From assembly GCA_021814855.1 (NCBI GenBank), contig JAKAHQ010000113.1, forward strand, positions 1 to 6,128: a stretch of 6,128 bases of DNA. Direction: 5' to 3'. Source of the DNA: Bacteroidota bacterium. GTDB taxonomy: Bacteria; Bacteroidota; Ignavibacteria; Ignavibacteriales; Melioribacteraceae. The notes beneath the pieces are model-generated. The model had not been told where the DNA came from. It saw only the letters and a program-made list of their open reading frames with translations, and made no database searches. The translations under genes and the position numbers were made by a program. This document shows positions 1-5,811 of this stretch, piece after piece; position 1 is the first letter of the stretch; every line of letters begins with the position of its first letter.

Positions 1-800
1 AGCGCCCGCTCACGGTATTCGAGCGCGAGCTTATAATTTTTCTGCGCGTAGTAAACTCCGCCTATTCCGCCCCATGTTGCGGCTAAACCTTTTTCATCGT
101 CAACTGCTTTATATTCCTTTTCGACAGCAAGGTAATATTTTAGAGCGGAATTTATGTCGCCCTGTTCAAACAAAACTTCCGCAATTAAATTCAACGCCAA
201 CGCTTTACCCGGCCGGTCGCCTATTTCTTCCCGCAACCGTAAAGTGTAATTAAGGTATTCCATTGCTTTAATAAAATTTTGCTGCCTGCGGTAAATCAAC
301 CCGATATTGATCGTGCAGAAGGACATGCCGGATTTGTTCTTCAGGTTTTCAAAAAGTTTAAGCGCGCGAAGAATATATTCCAGCGCAAGCGTGTTGTTTC
401 CCTCCAAACGGTACAAACCGCCTATGTTATTATACGAGTAAGCAATTTGGACTGAATCGTTATTTGCCTCGGAAATTTTTAAAGCGTTTTTGTAGGAAGT
501 AATCGACTTTTCATAAAAGCCCAAATTTCTATAAACCACGCCGACCAGATTACTCGCCTTAGCCGCCGATTTCCCGTCGTTAATGTTGCGCGCCAGCTTC
601 AACGCTTGTTCGCCGCACTTTAACGCTTCGTGCGGATGCTTGCTTCTATTGTTCCAGCAGTATTCAAGAAGAAGCCGCACCTTAGTTGAATCCTGCTGGT
701 TTTTAATTTTTTCAAAAATACTATCCGCGCCTAACTGGGCAATCGAAACGGCAGGAAGAAATAGTAAAGCGGCGGCAAAAGCAGCAGCAATTCTTTTCAA
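1..800 (-). CDS. Exported tetratricopeptide-repeat (TPR) protein, 3' part cut by the window edge
   Basis: The open frame gives 266 residues before leaving the window. Residues 1-22 look like a signal peptide: basic LKR, a hydrophobic Ala/Leu core, then a likely cut after S-I-A before Gln. From about residue 80 the sequence repeats every 40 residues with TPR signatures: G87..Y90..G94..A106, G127..Y130..G134..A146, G167..Y170..A179, A207..G214..A219, and G247..Y250..A259. Such 40-residue TPRs bind other proteins. In Bacteroidota and relatives they often form the sensor half of proteins ending in a kinase, cyclase or DNA-binding domain, but the C-terminus is not visible, so the output domain is unknown. 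The start is uncertain: the frame has no ATG before the first in-frame stop, leaving TTG at 800 (chosen because it places KR just before the hydrophobic core) or TTG at 824. Neither has a Shine-Dalgarno sequence. The gene lies 147 bases after dinB and may be co-transcribed with it. Confidence 0.85.
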   Translation of the reverse strand, partial: MKRIAAAFAAALLFLPAVSIAQLGADSIFEKIKNQQDSTKVRLLLEYCWNNRSKHPHEALKCGEQALKLARNINDGKSAAKASNLVGVVYRNLGFYEKSITSYKNALKISEANNDSVQIAYSYNNIGGLYRLEGNNTLALEYILRALKLFENLKNKSGMSFCTINIGLIYRRQQNFIKAMEYLNYTLRLREEIGDRPGKALALNLIAEVLFEQGDINSALKYYLAVEKEYKAVDDEKGLAATWGGIGGVYYAQKNYKLALEYRERA

Positions 801-947
801 TATGTTGAGATGATATCTATACAAATACGGTTGTCAATTAATAGTTAATAAAAATCCGAACCAGTCCAAAAAATTATAAGCCGAAATTAATTTGCAGTTG
901 CGCCTCGGCGACTTACGGGAAATCTCGATTTCAAAAGCTGTTAGAAA

Positions 948-1454
948 TCATTCAAGCGACGGCATTCCCATGGCGGCCCATTCTTCTTTAGAAGGACCGT
1001 ACACACCCGGAACTTTCAAACCGGCCTGCCGCATTAGCACCGTCATCTGTCCGCGGTGATGCGATTGATGCGCAATTAAACTGGAAAGAACGTCGGCTCG
1101 TTTCCAGGTTGAGCCGTACATATTCAAATCGTCCTGCAGCATGTCGTCCTTCCAGCTATTCTGAAGTTGTATTACCATAGCGTCGGACAACTTTTCATAC
1201 TCGGCTCTAATCGGTTTTGCCGAAGACGGCGCGGGAGCGTGTTCATCAAACCCGGGAAAGTTTAAACCGGTTTTAGACATCATCTCACCGATGGTTTGAG
1301 TAATATGCCATGCAAGAAAACCAAGCGAGCGTCCTTCCGGAGTAACTTTTTGCCGGAGGGATTCATCAGTCAAATTATCGAAAACTTTTAACGTCGATGC
1401 GCTTTCATACTTCCAGGCATCTAAAAAATCGTTCACCGTTTTAATCAAGCTCAT
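948..1454 (-). CDS. DinB/YfiT-like metal-dependent protein
   Basis: This 168-residue protein has the size and layout of the DinB superfamily, a four-helix bundle carrying a divalent metal bound by three histidines. The expected ligands are visible: H50 in the LAWH segment of helix 2, and H129 and H133 in the AHQSHHRGQM segment of helix 3 (H-x3-H). The tail with VPGVYGPS is also common in the family. Studied relatives include thiol transferases that use bacillithiol or mycothiol, and damage-inducible proteins of unknown activity. The substrate here cannot be told from sequence, and 'DinB' here does not mean DNA polymerase IV. The start is well supported by AAGGAG five bases upstream of the ATG. 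The gene lies 67 bases downstream of GH127 on the same strand, with no clear terminator between, so read-through is plausible, though a functional link to sugar breakdown is not evident. Confidence 0.9.
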   Translation of the reverse strand: MSLIKTVNDFLDAWKYESASTLKVFDNLTDESLRQKVTPEGRSLGFLAWHITQTIGEMMSKTGLNFPGFDEHAPAPSSAKPIRAEYEKLSDAMVIQLQNSWKDDMLQDDLNMYGSTWKRADVLSSLIAHQSHHRGQMTVLMRQAGLKVPGVYGPSKEEWAAMGMPSLE

Positions 1455-1459
1455 AATTT

Positions 1460-1465
1460 CTCCTT
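1460..1465 (-). promoter_or_regulatory. Ribosome binding site of the DinB-like gene
   Basis: On the minus strand AAGGAG lies five bases before the ATG at 1454. It is a near-perfect Shine-Dalgarno sequence and fixes the start of the DinB-like gene. Confidence 0.8.
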
Positions 1466-1521
1466 AATTAATATTTTTTTCTTGTGATATTTGACACATT
1501 AAACATGATCGCGGTTCGAAA

Positions 1522-3930
1522 TCATTTTACTTTCAGCTCATGAATGCCGCCAGCAAAATCTTTTTGCGATTGAATTTCTATTTTAATCGAGGGTGTTTTC
1601 ACCGTCTCGAAAGTAACTGCGTTGAATTTGTCTTTTTCAACGCCGTATTTGTCTGTGGTATATACCGGAGTCCACTTATCATTTTCTTTATAAAACATTT
1701 TCCACGAAGCGGGCACGCGGCATTCTCCAACACCGGTATCGTCGAACCAATAAATTTCCGCTTGAGAAACCTCTTCGGGTTTTTGAAAATCGACTTGAAC
1801 CCATTCCTTTTCGCCTTTGCTCGGCCACCAATGAAAGAAAGGAACCGACTCATCGTTAGAACTTTTCGGTTCGATTTGATCAACTATCGATTCTGGATTA
1901 CTACCGTGAGAAACGGTTATCCTGGCGTTGGTAAGAATAGTAGGTCCCGCAAGCGGAAGAACTGCAGATTCTTTCCTCGCAAGCCAGACGCTCATTTCTC
2001 CCCTACCCCTGTGAGCCCACGCGTAATACGGAATTGCGGTAAACTGCTGCCCGGTCTTTTCGATTTGTTCCCTTTCTTTATTCAACGAACAGCCGAAAAC
2101 TTTGCCTTCAATTTCCTCGATCCCGTTTAACAAAGCCGGTTTAAATTCAGTCGTAAATTTTGAATCATCGGGGATAAGAATATTTCTAATGTAGCCGTCT
2201 TTGTTATCAACCCATTCTGCGGCGTAAACAATTGGTCCGCGCTGAAATGCAACCTTTCCCCGGTCGTCCTCAACATTTTCGTTGGCAAGAACTCTTCGAA
2301 CTTCCATGGGAAGATTTAATTCGACTACATCGCCGCTCTTCCAACTTCTTTTGATTGAAGCAAAACCGTTTTCAATTTTTATTTCTGCCGGCGCGCCGTT
2401 AATTGATAATGAAATATTCTCTTTTTGTTCACCCATAAATTTGTACAGGTCGGAAGCTATCGGTTTATTCTCCGCCCAGGAGGGGATTCGTAATTTCATT
2501 TCAAAATTTTCCCCGGCCGGCTGAGTAGCTACAACTATTTTTACTTTTCCGTCCCATGGGTAATTTGTTTCTTCGTTCAATTTAACAACGAAATTATTTA
2601 CGGATAGTTCCGCCTTGTTGGAGGAAAACAAATTAACATAGATCACGTTTCCGTCCACCGAATAAAATTTTTCCGGCAGCGACGCTATGAATCTTGCGAC
2701 ATTCGGAGGGCAGCATGCGCATGTAAACCACGGACTTCTGCCGTGTGTACCGAACGATTGCAACGGATTTGGATAGAAGAAAGATTTGCCGTCCAATCCA
2801 ACACCCGAGAGGAAAGCGTTATACAAAGTTCTTTCAAGTACATCCAGATACTTGCCGTCGCCGTAAAGTTGAAACATTCTGTAATTCCACATCATGTTTG
2901 CTATGGAAGAGCATGTTTCGTTATATGCGCTTGCATTCGGAAGATCGTAATTAGCGCCGAGCGCCTCGCCCGATCCCGTAGAACCAATGCCGCCGGTTAC
3001 ATATAATTTTTTACCAACTACATTACTCCATAATTTGTCAACGGCATTTTGATAAGCGCGGTCGCCTGTTATAGCCGCTATATCCGTCATGGCCGAGTAC
3101 AGATACGCCGCACGAACCGCATGGCCAACAGCTTCATCCTGTTCCGTTACGGGTTTATGATCCTGCGCATATTCGCCCCAAGATTCTCTGCCCGAAAGTT
3201 CTTTGCCTCTTCCGCGAATATCCAAAAAGAATTTCGCCAGGTTCAAATATCTTTCATCATTAGTAACTCTGTAAAGTTTTATCAGCCCTATTTCAACTTC
3301 TTCATGACCCGGAGGAACTTTTAACGCGTTAGGGCCGAAATTCTTAAGTAGTAATCCCGCGCTTTTAATGGCTACATCCAGTAAAGTTTTTTTGCCTGTT
3401 GCCTGGTAATGCGCAACCGCCGCCTCATATAAATGACCGAGAACATATAGCTCGTGACTCCACTGAAGATTTACCCAGCGCGCCGGTCCAATAGTCTGCT
3501 TCATTCTTGCCGAAGCAGAATCCTCCCTCGGCGAATACAAATATCCGTCCGGTTCTTGTGCCTTTGAAATAATGAATATCAAACTGTCCAGTTCTTTGTC
3601 GAGCGCCGGATCGGGATGCGAGATTAAGGAATAGCATGCGGCTTCAATAGATTTGTAAACATCGGAATCGTCAAATTGATATGCTGTGCAGTATTCCCCA
3701 TGTTTAAGTCCCGCGGCAATCATAAGATTATTTACCCTGCCGGTTGATTTGCATTCCTGCAGTACATGCGGAATTGTGGCCACACGGTTGGTCTCCGATC
3801 TGTTATACCAGAACCCATCGGTAAAATGAATTTTGGTTAATGGAACGGGTTGGATTGTATAATCTTTTTTTGTTTGAGCTGCTGTAATCGATACGAGAAG
3901 TGCGCAGAAAATTAATTTTGATATTTTCAT
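1522..3930 (-). CDS. Exported GH127 (DUF1680) beta-L-arabinofuranosidase-type glycoside hydrolase
   Basis: This 802-residue protein belongs to glycoside hydrolase family 127, whose characterised member HypBA1 of Bifidobacterium longum removes beta-L-arabinofuranose using a cysteine nucleophile held by zinc. The key residues are all present: E322 in the GEAL segment (acid/base), E338 and C340 in NETC, and C406-C407 in CACCPPN, with C406 matching the nucleophile. E322 and E338 are 16 residues apart, as in HypBA1. Residues 1-19 form a signal peptide with a likely cut after T-A-A, so the enzyme is exported, probably to the periplasm. Residues 25-430 cover the helical barrel, about 430-660 the beta-rich domains, and about 665-802 a discoidin-like (F5/8 type C) domain that may bind sugar. 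GGAG seven bases before the ATG supports the start. Family members vary in sugar specificity, so the exact substrate is unproven. No transporter, SusC/D pair or other glycosidase lies next to it in this window. Confidence 0.93.
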   Translation of the reverse strand: MKISKLIFCALLVSITAAQTKKDYTIQPVPLTKIHFTDGFWYNRSETNRVATIPHVLQECKSTGRVNNLMIAAGLKHGEYCTAYQFDDSDVYKSIEAACYSLISHPDPALDKELDSLIFIISKAQEPDGYLYSPREDSASARMKQTIGPARWVNLQWSHELYVLGHLYEAAVAHYQATGKKTLLDVAIKSAGLLLKNFGPNALKVPPGHEEVEIGLIKLYRVTNDERYLNLAKFFLDIRGRGKELSGRESWGEYAQDHKPVTEQDEAVGHAVRAAYLYSAMTDIAAITGDRAYQNAVDKLWSNVVGKKLYVTGGIGSTGSGEALGANYDLPNASAYNETCSSIANMMWNYRMFQLYGDGKYLDVLERTLYNAFLSGVGLDGKSFFYPNPLQSFGTHGRSPWFTCACCPPNVARFIASLPEKFYSVDGNVIYVNLFSSNKAELSVNNFVVKLNEETNYPWDGKVKIVVATQPAGENFEMKLRIPSWAENKPIASDLYKFMGEQKENISLSINGAPAEIKIENGFASIKRSWKSGDVVELNLPMEVRRVLANENVEDDRGKVAFQRGPIVYAAEWVDNKDGYIRNILIPDDSKFTTEFKPALLNGIEEIEGKVFGCSLNKEREQIEKTGQQFTAIPYYAWAHRGRGEMSVWLARKESAVLPLAGPTILTNARITVSHGSNPESIVDQIEPKSSNDESVPFFHWWPSKGEKEWVQVDFQKPEEVSQAEIYWFDDTGVGECRVPASWKMFYKENDKWTPVYTTDKYGVEKDKFNAVTFETVKTPSIKIEIQSQKDFAGGIHELKVK

Positions 3931-4007
3931 CCTTCCGCTCCGGCAAGTCGTTTGGCTGATTATTTGCTTTACAAATTACGCAGATTTGAAATTGAATAGA
4001 AGCAATT

Positions 4008-4017
4008 TTTGTACAAA
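4008..4017. repeat. Perfect 10-base palindrome TTTGTACAAA upstream of GH127
   Basis: TTTGTACAAA reads the same on both strands and lies about 78 bases before the GH127 start codon. Its position and symmetry would suit a dimeric repressor or activator site, but a palindrome this short can arise by chance in AT-rich DNA. Its half sites resemble TTGTAC of arabinose-regulator operators, without the central spacing of those sites. Confidence 0.35.
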
Positions 4018-4081
4018 GGATGATTCGATTTGGACTATTTGTGATGTTAATCCGGCATTTCCATGTGGACAGGTATATCGT

Positions 4082-4112
4082 CTAAGATAAAACGAATGGG
4101 CTAGGATAAAAC
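4082..4112. repeat. Two imperfect 12-base direct repeats, CTARGATAAAAC
   Basis: CTAAGATAAAAC at 4082-4093 and CTAGGATAAAAC at 4101-4112 match at 11 of 12 positions and are separated by 7 bases, giving a 19-base start-to-start spacing. They lie between the DUF488 stop codon and GH127. On the minus strand each unit reads GTTTTATCYTAG. They may be tandem binding sites for a regulator of GH127 or a chance repeat. Confidence 0.5.
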
Positions 4113-4134
4113 AAAGATTTTATGGAATCGAACC

Positions 4135-4506
4135 TCACAACTTCAACCTCTTTATTATATTGCTCATGTATTCTTTCAATATAACAACATGATTTATGGG
4201 ACTTTCTTTACCCGCAAACAAGAGCGTTATTTTATTATTCTTTAATTTTTTGAAGAACGATTCGAGCAGTCCTTTATTTTCATCCAGCTCATGTTGGTAA
4301 CGCATCCTAAATTCTTCGAACTTTTCTTCTTCATGGTTGTACCATTTTCTCAATCCGGTTGAAGGCGTAATTTCTTTGAACCAAAGATCGACACGGGCTT
4401 TCTCCTTTGATATACCGCGTGGCCATAGTCTATCCACAAGAATTCTATACCCGTCTTTTTTCGAATACGGTTCATAAATTCTTTTTGCTTCTATTTGAAT
4501 TGCCAT
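4135..4506 (-). CDS. DUF488 family protein (YeaO-like)
   Basis: This 123-residue protein matches the DUF488 family, to which E. coli YeaO belongs, in both length and motifs. The hallmark RILVDRLWPRGISKEKA lies at residues 21-37, LWFKEITPS at 41-49, LRKWYNH at 52-58, TLLFAGKE at 94-101 and NHVVILKEYM at 105-114. It has no signal peptide or membrane segment and should be cytoplasmic. No biochemical function is established for the family. The start is supported by a purine-rich AGAGGAAG sequence whose AGGA core lies five bases before the ATG. The gene follows the HhH protein after 76 bases on the same strand with no clear terminator between them, so the two may share a transcript. The sequence looks intact, with no missing motif. 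Confidence 0.92.
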   Translation of the reverse strand: MAIQIEAKRIYEPYSKKDGYRILVDRLWPRGISKEKARVDLWFKEITPSTGLRKWYNHEEEKFEEFRMRYQHELDENKGLLESFFKKLKNNKITLLFAGKESPINHVVILKEYMSNIIKRLKL

Positions 4507-4582
4507 CCGCTTCCTCTCTATCTTATATCGACATTACCAGACCTACGTAAAAAAAATTTTCAACGATCTTTAACGCCGTAGT

Positions 4583-4855
4583 CTATTTTTTATCTTTCCA
4601 ATTCCACCATTTAAGTTTTTCTTTATCACGCTGCTTTTCGCTTGTTTCGGCATAATAAACCGCACATCTAAACACATACAATAAACAGCGGTCTTGAACA
4701 ACGCCGGCCACCTTATTCGATTTCTCGTAAAGCTTCTCGGGGTTTTGTCCTTTTAAATCCGATACTTTTCTGATCCCTATATCAAAAAGATTTTGAGAAA
4801 TTGATTTTCCAACGCCGGGAATTGATGTAAGCGGTTCAACAATTTGCGTGTTCAT
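4583..4855 (-). CDS. Helix-hairpin-helix protein of the Cdd1 ('pathogenicity locus') family
   Basis: This 90-residue cytoplasmic protein has a helix-hairpin-helix element at about residues 9-43, with the hairpin IPGVGKS at 12-18 followed by the second-helix segment IGIRKVSDLKG. Such hairpins normally contact the DNA backbone without sequence specificity. The second half carries the signatures I associate with the Cdd1 family: DRCLLYVFRCAVYYA at 55-69 and WWNWKD at 83-88. The family's role is unknown, and its 'pathogenicity locus' name comes from where one member was found, not from a shown role in virulence. The start at 4855 has only a weak AAGAG sequence five bases upstream. The gene begins about 95 bases beyond the intrinsic terminator of the lipoprotein gene, so it probably has its own promoter, though I cannot point to one. 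It is followed by the DUF488 gene after 76 bases. Confidence 0.85.
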   Translation of the reverse strand: MNTQIVEPLTSIPGVGKSISQNLFDIGIRKVSDLKGQNPEKLYEKSNKVAGVVQDRCLLYVFRCAVYYAETSEKQRDKEKLKWWNWKDKK

Positions 4856-4940
4856 AGATACTCTTAGGCTTTTAATTGGAGGAATAATACATCTTTAAAA
4901 AACAAAATCAGTGTTAAATATTCAATCGAAAAGAAATTTT

Positions 4941-4977
4941 AAAATTAAAAAGCCACGAGCTGTACGCCCGTGGCTTT
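4941..4977 (-). terminator. Rho-independent terminator of the lipoprotein gene
   Basis: On the minus strand 4977-4969 (AAAGCCACG) pairs with 4957-4949 (CGTGGCTTT), and three further inner pairs close a five-base loop at 4961-4965, for 12 pairs in all. One inner pair, 4968/4958, is a G-U wobble on the minus strand but an A-C mismatch on the plus strand, which supports minus-strand use. A T-rich tail (TTAATTTT) follows at 4948-4941. The hairpin begins about 40 bases after the lipoprotein stop codon. Confidence 0.9.
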
Positions 4978-5018
4978 GTCACTTAAAAACATTCCTCTTT
5001 TCCCAAACTTAATCCGGC

Positions 5019-5657
5019 TTACATTTGTTTCGGCTCTTGTCCGGGCGGAATTATTCCGTTCTTTGTAAGCTTAGGAATTACAAGTTTTACAATGTCGTTG
5101 CGAACATCTTTAAACGAAGTTGGATTATACGTTTCGGTTACAACGGAAAAAATCATGTTGCCGTCTTCGCTCGGTTCCCAAACGCTGGTTTCAAACTCGA
5201 CTGTTCTTTCGTGGGCAATGTAGCCGCCGTCCCACATTGAGCCATACATCCAGCCGTATCTTCTATAGAACGGCCAGCCGAATCCGTAATAACCTGGGAC
5301 AAAATACCTTCGGTTTTGTTCGCTGACTTTCTGAATCAAAATTAAACCGTCGTATTTGTCCTTAAGCATGTTTGGAATATCTTTTTCTTGCGGAACTTCG
5401 TTTGGATAATAACGATATGACGGCACCGCGTTGACGCCTCTATCTTTCAGCACCTGGACAAAAGCGTCTTCCCAAATACGCCGAGCCGTTTTGTTCTTCC
5501 AAACGCTTAATACGAGCACATTTTTCATCGGGCCGGAATGATATTCCGGGTCATGCCATTCGGTTGTAATTTGCGACGATTCGCAGCCGCTGAGCAACAG
5601 CGTACCTCCCAATATCAAAATAGGAAAAAGCATTAATGATTTAATTCGCTTTTTCAT
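5019..5657 (-). CDS. Predicted lipoprotein, DUF4136-like, with an aromatic-rich loop
   Basis: The chosen start at 5657 gives 212 residues. An ATG seven codons upstream (5678) is also in frame, but a perfect AAGGAGG lies six bases before the 5657 ATG, so the later one is preferred. Residues 1-24 are a lipoprotein signal: KKR, a hydrophobic core, and the lipobox L22-S23-G24-C25. Lipidation at C25 would anchor the protein to the cell envelope. The mature part begins with a W-x-D-P segment (residues 34-37), then NVLVLSVWKN near 46-55 and a helix leading to a RGVNAVPS segment at 73-80. This layout resembles small lipoproteins annotated as DUF4136-like, of unknown function. Residues 118-146 hold 13 aromatic residues among glycines. 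The gene has a candidate promoter upstream and ends at an intrinsic terminator, so it is probably transcribed alone. Confidence 0.82.
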   Translation of the reverse strand: MKKRIKSLMLFPILILGGTLLLSGCESSQITTEWHDPEYHSGPMKNVLVLSVWKNKTARRIWEDAFVQVLKDRGVNAVPSYRYYPNEVPQEKDIPNMLKDKYDGLILIQKVSEQNRRYFVPGYYGFGWPFYRRYGWMYGSMWDGGYIAHERTVEFETSVWEPSEDGNMIFSVVTETYNPTSFKDVRNDIVKLVIPKLTKNGIIPPGQEPKQM

Positions 5658-5663
5658 TTCAAA

Positions 5664-5670
5664 CCTCCTT
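5664..5670 (-). promoter_or_regulatory. Ribosome binding site that decides the lipoprotein start
   Basis: AAGGAGG on the minus strand lies six bases before the ATG at 5657. It sits inside the longer frame that would begin at 5678, and so argues for the shorter protein. Confidence 0.85.
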
Positions 5671-5698
5671 ACTTTCATCTACACATTTTGACATACGC

Positions 5699-5727
5699 AA
5701 TATCATTCCGGTTTATCATTTTTTCAA
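5699..5727 (-). promoter_or_regulatory. Candidate sigma-70-type promoter of the lipoprotein gene
   Basis: On the minus strand TTGAAA (5727-5722, five of six matches to the -35 consensus) and GATATT (5704-5699, four of six to the -10) are separated by 17 bases. Transcription would begin near 5692, leaving a leader of about 35 bases that includes the ribosome binding site. An AT-rich inverted repeat (GTAAAA-TT-TTTTAC, 5730-5743) lies just upstream of the -35 and may act like an UP element. Confidence 0.4.
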
Positions 5728-5772
5728 TGGTAAAATTTTTTACACATCGGTTAAGCTGGAATATGTAATATA

Positions 5773-5796
5773 GCGGACCGGTTGAATCCGATCCGC
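5773..5796 (-). terminator. Hairpin after proC, possible terminator without a good U-run
   Basis: Bases 5796-5788 and 5781-5773 form nine pairs around a six-base loop on the minus strand. One pair (5791/5778) is a U-G wobble on that strand but an A-C mismatch on the other, which favours minus-strand RNA. The stem is GC-rich and begins 16 bases after the proC stop codon. What follows is TATATTACATATT and not a T-run, so it may be a weak terminator or an end-stabilising hairpin. Confidence 0.5.
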
Positions 5797-5811
5797 ACAG
5801 GTATTTATAAA

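Larger units (their letters stand above)
3931..4134. other. Gene-free region upstream of GH127
   Basis: This is the longest intergenic stretch in the window (204 bases). It is AT-rich and shows no open frame of note. It holds the GH127 ribosome binding site at 3938-3941, a 10-base palindrome at 4008-4017 and a pair of imperfect 12-base direct repeats at 4082-4112. I see no convincing -35/-10 pair, but a promoter for GH127 is expected here. Confidence 0.6.

Noticed and set aside
583..813. A 76-codon plus-strand open frame
   Set aside because: It lies opposite the N-terminus of the TPR protein and its Cys/Ser/Leu-rich product matches nothing I recognise.
809..837. Perfect -35 hexamer TTGACA (832-837, minus strand) upstream of the TPR gene
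   Set aside because: No acceptable -10 hexamer lies at a 16-18 base spacing. The only TATAGA is 10 bases away, so I do not call a promoter.
919..932. Small inverted repeat GAAATC-TC-GATTTC after dinB
   Set aside because: The loop is too tight for the full stem, the stem is AT-rich and no T-run follows, so it is not a credible terminator.
1504..1521. Weak inverted repeat ATGAT...ATCAT between GH127 and dinB
   Set aside because: Five or six AT-rich pairs with no T-run directly after do not make a terminator.
1599..1883. A 94-codon minus-strand open frame in a second frame within GH127
   Set aside because: It is a shadow of the GH127 C-terminal domain, with a basic, low-information product.
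1540..2130. A 196-codon plus-strand open frame
   Set aside because: It is antisense to GH127, which has an unmistakable family match across the whole stretch. The translation is rich in Phe, Arg and Asn with no recognisable domain.
4124..4134. Minus-strand GGTTCGATTCC, identical to a tRNA T-arm core, just after the DUF488 stop; possible tRNA remnant or attachment site
   Set aside because: The T-stem pairs poorly, no acceptor stem, anticodon arm or CCA can be found, and the 5' part would fall inside the DUF488 coding sequence. There is no integrase or second copy in the window.
4511..4556. TATAAG with an upstream TTTACG before the DUF488 gene as a promoter
   Set aside because: The start of transcription would fall within or next to the ribosome binding site, so it is unlikely to be functional.
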